The notes below the pieces were generated by a model. It was given only the letters and a program-made list of their open reading frames with translations. It did no database searches and was not told the DNA's origin. Below are positions 16,566 to 26,026 of a stretch of DNA of 64,000 nucleotides, in pieces (position 1 is the first letter of the stretch; every line of letters begins with the position of its first letter). The stretch spans positions 6,770-70,769 of the forward strand of contig JBHPHA010000003.1 in the NCBI GenBank assembly GCA_042569905.1. Reading direction: 5' to 3'. The stretch comes from JBHPHA01 sp042569905. GTDB taxonomy: Bacteria; Patescibacteriota; Minisyncoccia; Moranbacterales; UBA9337. The translations under genes and the position numbers were made by a program.

Positions 16566-16620
16566 TCATCAGTAACAGGGGGTGGACTTCATATCTATTA
16601 ACAGCTTAATTTAATAGTTA

Positions 16621-16649
16621 ATATTACCATATTTTCACAGAAAAGTCAA
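16621..16649 (-). promoter_or_regulatory. Promoter of the 3D-domain gene
   Basis: TTGACT (16644-16649), 17-nt spacer, TAATAT (16621-16626) on the minus strand. Confidence 0.75.
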
Positions 16650-16713
16650 GGGTAAACACCTCCTAAATGCCTTTTTTTCCTTTATTTAAGCCAAATTTCA
16701 TCTTTTTAAATAA

Positions 16714-16742
16714 CAAAAAAACCGCAAAAAATGCAGTTTTTC
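16714..16742 (-). terminator. Terminator of the DUF4012 gene
   Basis: AAACTGC / GCGGTTT stem with a T-rich loop and following T run. Confidence 0.75.
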
Positions 16743-16762
16743 CTTTAGACTAGGAGTTTTTT

Positions 16763-18952
16763 CTATTTTTTACTAAATATTACCCCGAAGAACTTGTCTG
16801 TATTAAGGTTTCCTGAGAATTCAAGGCCATCCTCCTGCAATGTCATTTCTTCTGACGTTTTCCATTCAACAATCCAGTCTTTTGGATATCTTACGTTAGA
16901 AATAAATTTACTCCCGATACTTCCTGACTGTTTTTGAGCTAGAATAGAGTAGGTATTTACAGAGCTAGAATCAATCTTAAACGGCAATAAGTATCGATAT
17001 CTCACCTTTACCTCTTCTTGCGGACTTACGTAAACCCAGGAAGCAAAAACTGTTTTTTCAGCATCATCGTAAACCCTTGTTGTGGTTTTCTCATCAATAG
17101 ACATACTTTCCTCTTCACTTACTACATCTAGGTCTCTTTGAAAACCAAGCGCGTCGTAGTCCACTGGAGAATCATTTAGTTCCTTTGTTTGACCTTCAAC
17201 AGAAAGGAGCTGAGATCCCTGAGGAACATACACTCGCATATAATCAGAATTTACCTTATTCCACCATTCGTAATTAGTATCACCTCCATTATGTCTCCTC
17301 TCAATAACAATAGTATTGATCACAGACCCATCTTCTCTGATTTCAGACGTATGTTCAATTTTTTCATCAACTACACCGTCAGTTTTGTATCCATTGATGT
17401 TTGTGTTTATAACATTTAGATAATCCAGAGAGTTGTCTAATATTTCTCCAGACCAGCCTAGCTCCGAAACTATTCCCTGCAAGTTGTTATTAGAAGAATA
17501 TACTAATATATGCTTTTCTTTTACTAAACTATTGAAAACCTCTAGAGTTTTTATTATTGTAGGTAAGTCATTTGAGTTAATTAACTTCTCTAATACAACA
17601 GGTGCTAAGTCAGCCAGTATTTTCTTTGGTTCGTTTTCCTCTTTATCATAGTCAATTTCTACTTCATATTGAATTTTCTCAATAAAGTTCTTACTATCAA
17701 TCGTCACTCCGTATTCTTCCATGTAAATAGGGCCCGTAACTTCCAGCATTCTTTGCATAACAACTGGCGTAAATGTAATTACCCCATCCACAGTAGGACC
17801 TCCTGTTTTTTCATAGAAAGCCATCGCTTTTCTGGCGCTAAGCGGAAAATCAGGAAACCAGTTACTATCATGCAAGCTCCAGGCAGCGCTAATCTTTTGA
17901 ATTGGCTTTGGAGGAACAATTCTATCAATCATTTGCCCATCTGGATTAAAAATACCATCGATGAAAAATTTCCTAATCTGCCCCCTATTAACATCTACTA
18001 ACCCATAACTACCAATAAAACCACCAGTAGCTCTCATCTCGTTATTATTCTGAAACAAAAATAGATACTTTCTTGGACCATTACCGCCAAACAAATCCAC
18101 CAAGATATCACTATTATCTAATAGGTTATCCAACACAATACTCATAGTGCCAATCTTACTCTTAGCATCCAAAACTGCTGCCCTTTTCTCCTCAGGAACA
18201 TCATCTATCTTAATTTCATTTAAATTTTGCTCCGCTGCTTTTATATATTCCCTAGATGAATACAAATCTTTCTGAACATCTTCAAACAAAAGTAAAATTG
18301 AGTTGTCGTATTTATCAACCCCTTCTTCTTTGATTTGATATATCTTTTCCGCAATAGTACTCAAATGCTTCCCCGCTGAAGAAATATTTTTTCCAGCTTC
18401 AAGCAAATTTTTACCAGAAGACAGCTGTGATAGGTACGGGAAATATTGACTTACTTCTGTCAGAAAAACGCCCAGACCATCAACTTCTTGAGATGCATCT
18501 GAAAAGCCACTATAAGCCTCCTCGAACTTTCTGGATGATATTGTGAAGTCTTGAGACTTAATCCCCTCCACAGCCTCATCTAGACTAGAGTAAGCTCCAG
18601 TAGAAATACCCAACACCCGCTCCTTAATCCTAAATCCTTTTTGAACAAAGAAAATAGAAGAAAACAATACAACTGCCAAAAGCATAGACAATCCGAAATT
18701 CAGTACCCCTCTGTTTAAATCAAGTCCCGAGAAAAAACCTCTTTTTGTAGCTGTGGATTGTTTCTTATATTTTTTCTGCTGACTCAAATTTCTATTATGC
18801 TTGACTGATTTATTTTGATAATTTGAGCGTGCATAAAACGGAACGTCTTGAGCATCAAAACGTTTGCCTAATTGATAAACCTGTGGATTATTAGTAGCTT
18901 CTTTTTTAGGGTGTTTATCTGTATTTTTTTTCTTTTTTTTAATTATATCCAT
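16763..18952 (-). CDS. DUF4012 domain membrane-anchored protein
   Basis: A 729-residue protein: a Lys-rich cytoplasmic N terminus (1-75), one transmembrane helix (about 82-103, FGLSMLLAVVLFSSIFFV), a helical stalk region (about 115-290), and the DUF4012 core with NNNEMRATGGFIGSYGLVDV and DSNWFPDFPLSARKAMAFY. DUF4012 proteins are common in CPR and Gram-positive bacteria, often near polysaccharide genes. Their biochemical role is not established. It is 32 bp downstream of a GT4 glycosyltransferase in the same direction, which supports an envelope-glycan context. No SD. Confidence 0.9.
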   Translation of the reverse strand: MDIIKKKKKNTDKHPKKEATNNPQVYQLGKRFDAQDVPFYARSNYQNKSVKHNRNLSQQKKYKKQSTATKRGFFSGLDLNRGVLNFGLSMLLAVVLFSSIFFVQKGFRIKERVLGISTGAYSSLDEAVEGIKSQDFTISSRKFEEAYSGFSDASQEVDGLGVFLTEVSQYFPYLSQLSSGKNLLEAGKNISSAGKHLSTIAEKIYQIKEEGVDKYDNSILLLFEDVQKDLYSSREYIKAAEQNLNEIKIDDVPEEKRAAVLDAKSKIGTMSIVLDNLLDNSDILVDLFGGNGPRKYLFLFQNNNEMRATGGFIGSYGLVDVNRGQIRKFFIDGIFNPDGQMIDRIVPPKPIQKISAAWSLHDSNWFPDFPLSARKAMAFYEKTGGPTVDGVITFTPVVMQRMLEVTGPIYMEEYGVTIDSKNFIEKIQYEVEIDYDKEENEPKKILADLAPVVLEKLINSNDLPTIIKTLEVFNSLVKEKHILVYSSNNNLQGIVSELGWSGEILDNSLDYLNVINTNINGYKTDGVVDEKIEHTSEIREDGSVINTIVIERRHNGGDTNYEWWNKVNSDYMRVYVPQGSQLLSVEGQTKELNDSPVDYDALGFQRDLDVVSEEESMSIDEKTTTRVYDDAEKTVFASWVYVSPQEEVKVRYRYLLPFKIDSSSVNTYSILAQKQSGSIGSKFISNVRYPKDWIVEWKTSEEMTLQEDGLEFSGNLNTDKFFGVIFSKK

Positions 18953-18984
18953 TTTTATTCAAATTGGTCCCAATAACGCCAAAT

Positions 18985-20130
18985 TTAAAATGATTCATAT
19001 ACTCCTAATGTTTCTTTAGCCATTTTTTTCCAGCTATACAATTTCACTTGCTTTGCACCTTTATATATTAAGTCATTTCTAAGATCACTATTGCTATTTA
19101 ACTTTGAAATAGCGCTTGCGATACTACCTTCATCTTCCCCATTAAAATAATAAGCACCATCTCCCAAAATTTCTTTCATACATGCATGATCAGAACAAGT
19201 TACGGGAACGTTTCTACTCATCGCTTCAAGCGGAGGCAAACCAAATCCCTCATATAAAGAAGGAAAAACATATATCTTTGAGTTTCTATACACAATATCC
19301 AAATCATCATCACTCACAAAATCAGTAAAAATAATATTCTTAGAACCTAATTCCTTTACTGATCCTTTTAATTTTTTATAAAAAAAATCCTCCCTACCAA
19401 CAAGAACTAATTTGAGACTATTTTCTTTTTTTTCAAGAGCACTAAAAGCCTGTATCAATCTATCTAGATTTTTATGAGGATATGCATTCCCAACATACAA
19501 CGCATACGGCTTTATTATACCATATTTTTTCATTATTAAAAAATCTTTCTCACCATCCTCTGCATCTTCCCCACTCACATCACAAGCCTCCAATGTAACC
19601 TCAATTTTATTATCAATCCCACTGTAATGCTCGCACAAATCCATTTTTGTGAACTCAGAAACTGTGATAATCTTTTTAGACCTCTTCACTCCCATCCCAA
19701 TCACTAGCCTATACGCCCAAAACTTCAGCCAATAAAATATAGGACTCAATGTTGTGCCACGCACTGTTGGAAAATTGAGTAAAATCAAGTCATGAATAGT
19801 TATTACGAAAGGCCTGAAGTAAAAAATTGGAACATTAAAATGAGGAAAATGCACAAGATCCAAGTTATATTTATTCAACAGTCTTGGCATATTAAGCTGC
19901 TCTGAAAAAGTATACCAGCGATAGTCAGCTAGTACCTTATGAAAGTTATCATTCTTTGGCTGATACTCATCAAAATTAGCTTTTCTAAGAAAAATAAAAT
20001 ATTCCCTTTCACTTTGAGGGTTTTCGTTTTCGATTATTTCGAGTTTCTCAATTAATTTTTGAGTGTATCTACCCAATCCTTTTCCAAGAGATCCATAAAA
20101 TCGAGCATCAATTCCAATTCTTTTTTTCAT
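18985..20130 (-). CDS. Glycosyltransferase family 4 (GT-B)
   Basis: A 381-residue GT-B enzyme. It begins IGIDARFYGSLGKGLGRYTQ, typical of WbdA/RfaG-like GT4 enzymes, and has YVGNAYPHKNLDRLIQAF and the donor-binding YEGFGLPPLEAM. It is soluble or peripheral and probably acts on a lipid-linked surface glycan together with the DUF4012 protein. A TATAAT box at 20137-20142 lies only six bases before the ATG, so the transcript should start at or within a base of the start codon: a leaderless mRNA. Confidence 0.93.
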   Translation of the reverse strand: MKKRIGIDARFYGSLGKGLGRYTQKLIEKLEIIENENPQSEREYFIFLRKANFDEYQPKNDNFHKVLADYRWYTFSEQLNMPRLLNKYNLDLVHFPHFNVPIFYFRPFVITIHDLILLNFPTVRGTTLSPIFYWLKFWAYRLVIGMGVKRSKKIITVSEFTKMDLCEHYSGIDNKIEVTLEACDVSGEDAEDGEKDFLIMKKYGIIKPYALYVGNAYPHKNLDRLIQAFSALEKKENSLKLVLVGREDFFYKKLKGSVKELGSKNIIFTDFVSDDDLDIVYRNSKIYVFPSLYEGFGLPPLEAMSRNVPVTCSDHACMKEILGDGAYYFNGEDEGSIASAISKLNSNSDLRNDLIYKGAKQVKLYSWKKMAKETLGVYESF

Positions 20131-20136
20131 ACAACA

Positions 20137-20166
20137 ATTATACCATAGTGGGAATTGAAATGTGAA
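20137..20166 (-). promoter_or_regulatory. Promoter giving a leaderless GT4 transcript
   Basis: TATAAT (20137-20142) with TTCACA 18 nt upstream (20161-20166), ending six bases before the ATG. Confidence 0.65.
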
Positions 20167-20183
20167 CTAGATATTAGGGAATA

Positions 20184-20218
20184 CAAAAAAGCAGCTTCTT
20201 ATTTTAAAGAAACTGCTT
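20184..20218 (-). terminator. Terminator of the 20242-21786 operon
   Basis: AAGCAGTTTCTTT / AAGAAGCTGCTT stem, then a T run on the minus strand. Confidence 0.85.
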
Positions 20219-20241
20219 GTATAAACAAACATCTTAATAAT

Positions 20242-20820
20242 CTAGATAAATTCTACCTTTTGAATTTCTTCAAGAATTTTAAAACTATCATCAGTAAAGA
20301 ATTCTTGAATCTCTTCCTCCGTAGCGGGTCGAATAGCTTTTTTCTTGATTCCAGTTGGCCATTCAAATGTCACAATGTACCCAGCATCATCCTTCTCGCC
20401 AAAGAAAAAGTTACTATGGCCATCAGAATTCTCAATCAGCAGGATTGATTTATCTACATAATGAGAATCATGCCAAATTTTTGAATCATCTTCACGCTGT
20501 ACAAATAAAACATTAGTCGTGATTCGTATCTCAGACTCTTCAATTAGAGCCTTCTCACATTCCCCATTAGCCCTAAATAGCATATCGGCAATTACCACTA
20601 AACCTTTCTTTAGATCTGTAACACCTTGATCCTCTCTTAATCGAACTCCGCCTAACGCTTTTGCGATTTTATGCACACCATGAAAGCGTGAAACAGTACT
20701 CGCATCAGAGTACCCGTTCTTATTTGCCCAGCACGTGGTTGCGGCTATTACTTTTGCAATGAAATCCGCTTTTTTCACTTGACGTCTCTTTTTCTTCTTT
20801 TCTATTAGACTAGCCCACAT
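20242..20820 (-). CDS. Accessory protein of unknown function (192 aa)
   Basis: A 192-residue soluble protein with a basic N terminus (EKKKKRRQVKK) and an alpha/beta body. No known motif is visible. SD GAGGAG is nine bases before the ATG. It is the last gene of a three-gene operon transcribed from 21872, 70 bp after the gene at 20891. I cannot assign a function. Confidence 0.72.
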   Translation of the reverse strand: MWASLIEKKKKRRQVKKADFIAKVIAATTCWANKNGYSDASTVSRFHGVHKIAKALGGVRLREDQGVTDLKKGLVVIADMLFRANGECEKALIEESEIRITTNVLFVQREDDSKIWHDSHYVDKSILLIENSDGHSNFFFGEKDDAGYIVTFEWPTGIKKKAIRPATEEEIQEFFTDDSFKILEEIQKVEFI

Positions 20821-20890
20821 AACAACACTCCTCTATGGTATTGAATTCAGTCTACCCCTAAGTTGGTAGCCTTTTGTTTCATGTTCAGTA

Positions 20891-21415
20891 TTAATGCTGC
20901 AAACTCTTTCTAAGCTTAATTAGCGTATTTAAGGAATTTTCACACTGACTTAGCATTTCCGCCAATCCACCTTCTACTATTACACTTGTAGTGATGTTAT
21001 GATCAGCAATTGCATTAATCTCAGCAATTTCCTTACTGAGCGTTGCGATATAGGCTCTCACAGCGGCTACTTGTTCTTGATGATCCTCTTCTATGCAAAG
21101 AAGACCACTTACACTAGTTAAAGTGCCTACTCCAAAGTCACTTCTATCGACATAGTTCTTTTCGAGAAAATCTTTAACGGTGCGAAGTTCTTGAATTTCA
21201 GCTACCTCATTAGTATCCCAACTAATAATCTTATCCAGAACTTTTCGAACATAATAGGTCCGAATTTCTTTCAGTCTTTTACAAATCCCCTGGACCGACA
21301 TCAAGCCTTTTACGGAACTATTTAACAAAATATACGCACAGTACTCTGCGTTCATAATGTCAATTCCTTCCGAAAAAAGCTCCTGTTGTATAGCTAAGAT
21401 TTCTTCCCTATTCAC
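20891..21415 (-). CDS. Accessory helical protein of unknown function (174 aa)
   Basis: A 174-residue, mostly helical soluble protein with a heptad-like C-terminal part. It starts with GTG overlapping the TGA of the upstream gene (GTGA), with SD AAGGGGG before it, so the two are translationally coupled. Coupling to a membrane protein suggests it may work with that protein. No motif is recognised. Confidence 0.72.
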   Translation of the reverse strand: MNREEILAIQQELFSEGIDIMNAEYCAYILLNSSVKGLMSVQGICKRLKEIRTYYVRKVLDKIISWDTNEVAEIQELRTVKDFLEKNYVDRSDFGVGTLTSVSGLLCIEEDHQEQVAAVRAYIATLSKEIAEINAIADHNITTSVIVEGGLAEMLSQCENSLNTLIKLRKSLQH

Positions 21416-21786
21416 AACAACACCCCCTTGCTTATGATTTCCATAGTAATCGTAGAAAAAACTCCGCTTCCAAAATAGATGGCGAAACCCACCATGGTTG
21501 ACCGAAAAAATCTCTTCTCTAGATTTATTTTTACAATAAAAAATATAAAGCTAATAAAAATCGTAACGAATACTGCGTAATTTAAATATAAGAACCAACT
21601 TTCTAATTCCACCTTCCAATATCCATAAATGAACATATTGGAGACAGAGATAGCCATTGCTACACCCGAATAGTAGCAAAGCTTCTTTACAAAGCTTGTG
21701 TCATTTTTTTTAAATTTATACCGCGTTATCATCAAGACACCTACTATAATTACCATAAAAGTTAGCGCTTCCAATAATCCAGCCAT
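21412..21786 (-). CDS. Small four-helix membrane protein, unknown
   Basis: A 124-residue inner-membrane protein with about four hydrophobic helices separated by basic loops (RYKFKKND, KINLEKRFFR). First gene of a three-gene operon; SD AAGGAG seven bases before the ATG and a strong promoter at 21844-21872. No family recognised. Confidence 0.75.
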   Translation of the reverse strand: MAGLLEALTFMVIIVGVLMITRYKFKKNDTSFVKKLCYYSGVAMAISVSNMFIYGYWKVELESWFLYLNYAVFVTIFISFIFFIVKINLEKRFFRSTMVGFAIYFGSGVFSTITMEIISKGVLL

Positions 21787-21843
21787 AACACACTCCTTTT
21801 GATTGTTAAAGTTCTATTTTTTCACTTCTTTAAGTGACTATGA

Positions 21844-21872
21844 ATTATACTCCAAAATGTAAAATATGTCAA
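21844..21872 (-). promoter_or_regulatory. Promoter of the 21786-20242 operon
   Basis: TTGACA (21867-21872), 17-nt spacer, TATAAT (21844-21849) on the minus strand: full consensus. Confidence 0.85.
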
Positions 21873-21979
21873 CTCCCATTGACTTTCTACTACTTTATTG
21901 CTAAGTTTAAATGTTAGTGAAAAATTAAGACTCTTCAAATTCAGTATACTCTAGAAAAAAGTAAAAAAGGAGTGTTTTG

Positions 21980-22159
21980 ATGGTTAAAGAATATTTAAGA
22001 GAGGACGCAAGAAGTGTTACCCTCTTTGTCAATATTTGCACGCAATGCAAGGAAGGATCTATGGTAATATACTATTGGGATAATAATTTATCCCGGGGAT
22101 ATTATCGAGGGTGTACCAATGAGAATTGTTGTCTTGATACACTACTTTCAAAAAAATAA
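21980..22159 (+). CDS. Small putative zinc-binding protein (59 aa)
   Basis: A 59-residue protein with CTQC and a later CTNENCC, which could form a single zinc ribbon. I start it at the ATG at 21980, preceded by SD AAAGGAG; a TTG directly before it could extend it by one residue. A TATACT box lies at 21945-21950. It is the only plus-strand gene in the accessory region. Function unknown. Confidence 0.65.
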   Translation: MVKEYLREDARSVTLFVNICTQCKEGSMVIYYWDNNLSRGYYRGCTNENCCLDTLLSKK

Positions 22160-22176
22160 CTATTTTCCCAAATTTA

Positions 22177-22208
22177 AAAGCCCTAGAGAAATTATTCTCT
22201 GGGCTTTA
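22177..22208. terminator. Bidirectional terminator
   Basis: AAAGCCCTAGAGAA / TTCTCTGGGCTTT stem between convergent genes, with A and T runs on both sides. Confidence 0.88.
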
Positions 22209-22222
22209 TTTATTTTCTATAC

Positions 22223-24316
22223 TTACTTACGACCTTTCTTGTTGATTTTCTTTAAAAGAGTATCAATACCTTTCTCTCTTCTCAGGTCCTGCATCGCTCC
22301 ATCATTAATCCCCGCATGGAGTACATGATGTTTATCAGCATAAATACAATCTGCACTTAAATTATCCCTAGCATATTCAGCCAAAGACATTATTTGAGTG
22401 CTGAATAAAACACTGACACCAGCATTGCTAAGAGCTGTTAGAAGATCGACTCCGAGTTTAAATCCGGAGGACTCTTGAGTCCCAAGTCCGATTTCATCAA
22501 TAACAAAGACTATATTTTTGCCTTCGTATTTTTGAGCCACCTCCAAGATGTTCTTCATCTTATCAAGGATTAATTGACTCGTTGACCCAGCGCCTCTCTC
22601 AACAAATACCATTCCTAACGCCTTTTTAATATTAAGCCGAAAGGTTGTTCCAAAAACAGGCAATCCACTTTGAGCTAAAAAGACATTATCAGTAACAGAA
22701 AGACTACTTACCGTCTTCCCTCCTCCATGCCTACCAGTCAGGCATAGCATCTGACCATTTAAATCAGGGAGTCCTTTTATTGCTTTCACCTCTTCAATGT
22801 CATCACGACCCAGCAAGTGAACTGGGTAAATCTCTCCAAAGCTGACCACGTGATGATGATCTCCATCAAGAATTTCTGGAAAGCAGAGATTGATTCCCAA
22901 TTCTTCCGACTTGCGCTTAATGCACAGTGCTAGAGTTGCAACTTCACGCAACTTATCCATGTGACTGGAAAAAAAATCTCTATGAAACTTAATTGCCTCA
23001 TGTGTTGGACTCAGCTCTTGACTTGCATAAAAATTTTCAAGAGAAAACCATTTATGCTCTTCATCAGTATATGGAGATGGGAATTTGTGTGAACTTAAGA
23101 AAAAATCAGGAAAATTCTCACTGATTTGATGCTCAACATTAGAAATCTGCATCCTCCTTCTGTGTTCAGAAAACTCACTTTGCAATACTCCGCGAGCTGC
23201 ACGAATGCTTTTCAGCATCTCAAGGCTGTATCCCGCATGTTCCTCAAAATAGAACTTGTCACCTTTGTCTACTGTTGACTTTACGCTAGGGTCAAATCCA
23301 AGAATTTTGAGAATAAGACCCTTATCTGAATATGAAAAATATACCCGCAATGACCCTCCAGAAAAGTAATTTGAGTCAAGCTTCAGTTTGTTAATCAATT
23401 TCACTAGAGAGCTAGCTATATCACGCTTCAAGCCATCAGTCATATTATTAATAACCATGTCCCGATAGGCTTTTTGCCGCTCTTTCTCATTTAAGTCATC
23501 GATTGATTTCTTCTTATAGATACCAAATCCTACCCAATTCAGGATGTTCCATTTATTGTACACCCATGGCGGATATGGATGACGCCTAGCATCAGATAAT
23601 GCAAATGAATGCATTTTATGTCCGTGGACATGAGTAGAAAGCTTACTTCGATTAGATTCCATTTCCACCGCTTCGACCCGATACTGATACTGATACTCTT
23701 CTACATCTGCGCAATCTGCATCTTCAGACTTAGTATCAACTTTCTCGTCCTTAGGATTATGAACCGCCACAGGATTAAGAAAAACATCCGCCGAAACCAC
23801 TCCTTCTATTACCGCGATAGTCTCAACTCTTTCAGAGATAATGGCGGCCATCTCTTTTTCTTTCTCCTCCAAGGGTAAACTTGACTTTAGAATACTTACC
23901 AAATCGTTTAATCGCTGAGATTTACTTCCGGCACATGCCGAAATAAAATCACGCACGGTTTTCCAATAGGGATTATGATCTTGTATTGGGTCAAAAAAAT
24001 TGAGAAACTTATTTTTTTCATCAGGAATTTGACTTGCAACACTCTTATAGATAACGTGCTGCATTGCCTCGGGATTTTCAATAAAAAAACGAACTAGGTC
24101 CTGACGACCCTTTATTTCGTCTTTGTCACAAATCCCAAATGTATCTCTAAGATTATGACTAGCAACACCAAGTCCGCTCAAGATGTCCTCTTCAGTGAAA
24201 TCACCCTTATTGATTATTTCCAACTTTTCGGATTCCTTAAGATCTTTATTCCACAATAAAACATCTGGATAATCCACACCAAAAAAACTGTTTTTTTTCA
24301 AAACTTTTTTCTTCAT
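22223..24316 (-). CDS. MutS-like ATPase protein, divergent
   Basis: A 697-residue protein. The last 170 residues match the ABC-type ATPase (domain V) of the MutS family: P-loop GRHGGGKT (528-535, where MutS has GPNMGGKS), VERGAGSTSQ in the place of the MutS signature segment, and Walker B IVFVIDEIGLGT (MutS: LLDELGRGT). The rest, including a long middle helical region as in the MutS lever/clamp, is not recognisable and no mismatch-recognition domain is evident. It probably binds branched DNA or another nucleic acid in an ATP-dependent way. SD AAAGGAG and its own transcript; it is not next to mutL. Confidence 0.72.
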   Translation of the reverse strand: MKKKVLKKNSFFGVDYPDVLLWNKDLKESEKLEIINKGDFTEEDILSGLGVASHNLRDTFGICDKDEIKGRQDLVRFFIENPEAMQHVIYKSVASQIPDEKNKFLNFFDPIQDHNPYWKTVRDFISACAGSKSQRLNDLVSILKSSLPLEEKEKEMAAIISERVETIAVIEGVVSADVFLNPVAVHNPKDEKVDTKSEDADCADVEEYQYQYRVEAVEMESNRSKLSTHVHGHKMHSFALSDARRHPYPPWVYNKWNILNWVGFGIYKKKSIDDLNEKERQKAYRDMVINNMTDGLKRDIASSLVKLINKLKLDSNYFSGGSLRVYFSYSDKGLILKILGFDPSVKSTVDKGDKFYFEEHAGYSLEMLKSIRAARGVLQSEFSEHRRRMQISNVEHQISENFPDFFLSSHKFPSPYTDEEHKWFSLENFYASQELSPTHEAIKFHRDFFSSHMDKLREVATLALCIKRKSEELGINLCFPEILDGDHHHVVSFGEIYPVHLLGRDDIEEVKAIKGLPDLNGQMLCLTGRHGGGKTVSSLSVTDNVFLAQSGLPVFGTTFRLNIKKALGMVFVERGAGSTSQLILDKMKNILEVAQKYEGKNIVFVIDEIGLGTQESSGFKLGVDLLTALSNAGVSVLFSTQIMSLAEYARDNLSADCIYADKHHVLHAGINDGAMQDLRREKGIDTLLKKINKKGRK

Positions 24317-24420
24317 TACAGCAGTCTCCTTTTAACTATTTTGATTGTTAAAAAACTCCTTGATACACTTTAGTATCATATTAACCTACCTCTTTGTGGA
24401 TATTTTGTCAATAGGAATTA

Positions 24421-24452
24421 AAAAAAGAGTGCAGATTTTTATCTACACTCTT
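24421..24452 (-). terminator. Terminator of the channel operon
   Basis: AAGAGTGTAGAT / ATCTGCACTCTT stem and T run on the minus strand. Confidence 0.85.
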
Positions 24453-24482
24453 ACAAATAGCCAATATAGTTATACTGGTTAC

Positions 24483-25550
24483 TTAAAAATATTTATTATA
24501 TAAGCTCTCCTTGATTTCAGGATTTTTCACAATAATGCGATTAACTTTTTCCCGCAATTCGCTACCTTCGGGAAAGGCAAATGCATAGTTGTGCTTGTGA
24601 AATACTTTATTAGAAACAACTAATCCAGAATCTGGATTATCCTTAATATAGCTCAGAAGTCCCGGTAAGTCATATATTACAACATCAATATCATCATCCT
24701 TGAGGCTTTTATATGCTGCTTCGATAGTTGGGAATACTTTTGGCCTAATTCCTGCTTCCACCAAGGTGTCACTAGAAAAACCTACTTTTGTGCCGACCCT
24801 CAGCTCTTTGAGATCAGAATAGCTAGAAATATTGAATTTGACATTATCTGCAGAGAGATCTGAAGATATTTGCCCAATTGACAGGCCACAAAGACTTAAT
24901 CCAATAGGAATTATAAAGATAGCTGTAAATTGTCTCCCTAAAAATGTCTTTGGAATAACCCCTCCATATCCAACAGTAGATCCAGTAACTTCAATGAACC
25001 AGATTGAATCAAACATAGCCAACCAGATGCCGAGTCCGTGCAAAACACCACCTCTTCTTCTTTCAAGAAAAAATATAACGCTCGCTGAAAAAAGAAGAAA
25101 TATCAAAAATGTTTTAAATGTTTTTATTGTCCTCTTACTGAAACTAGGGAGGATGTTATCATTCTCGCCCATCATACTTCCCAATCCTGCCTCAAATGTC
25201 GGATGACTAAAATCAACTCGCTCCTCGCGATCACCAGCAACTGAAATTCCGCCTATCGCCACATCGCATTCTTTGCGCTCAAGACAAGTAATTTTCTCCT
25301 CAACACTGCTTAGTATCTTATATGAGACATTAGAAATTCCCATCTTCTCAGCTGCCTCATTCCAATACTCAACTGAATAACCTCCAGCTACAAAAGCTAC
25401 TTCTCCATCCTTGACATAAATCTTGACAAACGGATAGTAGTGACTAACACCCACAACAATAGCTTCATCGTTATTATCTTGCTGAGCAAGCGCTATCATC
25501 GGACTAGCTAAGAATAAAATTATCAGTAGAACTTTAACATAAAATTTCAT
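24483..25550 (-). CDS. Prokaryotic ionotropic glutamate receptor-like (GluR0-type) channel
   Basis: A 355-residue protein with the order: signal peptide (1-22), first lobe of a periplasmic binding protein type 3 domain (about 30-130), TM1 (about 142-163), pore loop with the potassium-channel filter TVGYG (192-196), TM2 (about 206-227), then the second binding lobe (about 240-355). This is the arrangement of cyanobacterial GluR0, a ligand-gated potassium channel that works as a tetramer. The filter reads TVGYGG rather than TVGYGD. The ligand cannot be told, though amino acids are typical. SD GAGGAG; co-transcribed with the gene at 25585, 34 bp upstream. Confidence 0.85.
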   Translation of the reverse strand: MKFYVKVLLIILFLASPMIALAQQDNNDEAIVVGVSHYYPFVKIYVKDGEVAFVAGGYSVEYWNEAAEKMGISNVSYKILSSVEEKITCLERKECDVAIGGISVAGDREERVDFSHPTFEAGLGSMMGENDNILPSFSKRTIKTFKTFLIFLLFSASVIFFLERRRGGVLHGLGIWLAMFDSIWFIEVTGSTVGYGGVIPKTFLGRQFTAIFIIPIGLSLCGLSIGQISSDLSADNVKFNISSYSDLKELRVGTKVGFSSDTLVEAGIRPKVFPTIEAAYKSLKDDDIDVVIYDLPGLLSYIKDNPDSGLVVSNKVFHKHNYAFAFPEGSELREKVNRIIVKNPEIKESLYNKYF

Positions 25551-25584
25551 TTTCTGCTCTCCTCTTTTCTTGATTTTTTATTAT

Positions 25585-25965
25585 TTACTCAACATGAAAC
25601 CTTATTGTTTTGCTTCCAGCCGTCGCTTCTGTTCGAATGGTTCTTTGTAACGAAGGCTCGAACGTTTTTTCTAGCGTATTTCCATAAGCAAGTATCTTAG
25701 TAGCATAGATAACGCTAGCCAACCTATCAGCCTCTCTTTGCCCAAATGCATTTACTGAAAAAAATAATAAATCGCTGCTGCACGGACAATACTTATAGAA
25801 ATAAAAGAATTCCTCGCGCGGTTTTTTATCTGCATTACGCACCTCAGGGTCCGAAATAAACGCCAACGCGTCACTCATCATCCCGCAATGCTTAAGCTCG
25901 CAAAAACCCCAACCCATAGCAAACATGCCTACAATCATTACAAGCCTAGTCATTAAATCTTCCAT
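25585..25965 (-). CDS. Small protein co-transcribed with the GluR0-like channel
   Basis: A 126-residue protein with an N-terminal hydrophobic segment (about 5-22, possibly a signal peptide or anchor) and several cysteines (including CPCSS). No known family. SD AAAGGAG; 34 bp separate it from the channel gene and both share the promoter at 26027-26055. It might be an accessory subunit of the channel; that is inference from position only. Confidence 0.68.
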   Translation of the reverse strand: MEDLMTRLVMIVGMFAMGWGFCELKHCGMMSDALAFISDPEVRNADKKPREEFFYFYKYCPCSSDLLFFSVNAFGQREADRLASVIYATKILAYGNTLEKTFEPSLQRTIRTEATAGSKTIRFHVE

Positions 25966-26026
25966 CGATTTTCTCCTTTTTGATTATATTTTTGTTAAGT
26001 TACTATCTTGTCTAATTTGACTCTCA

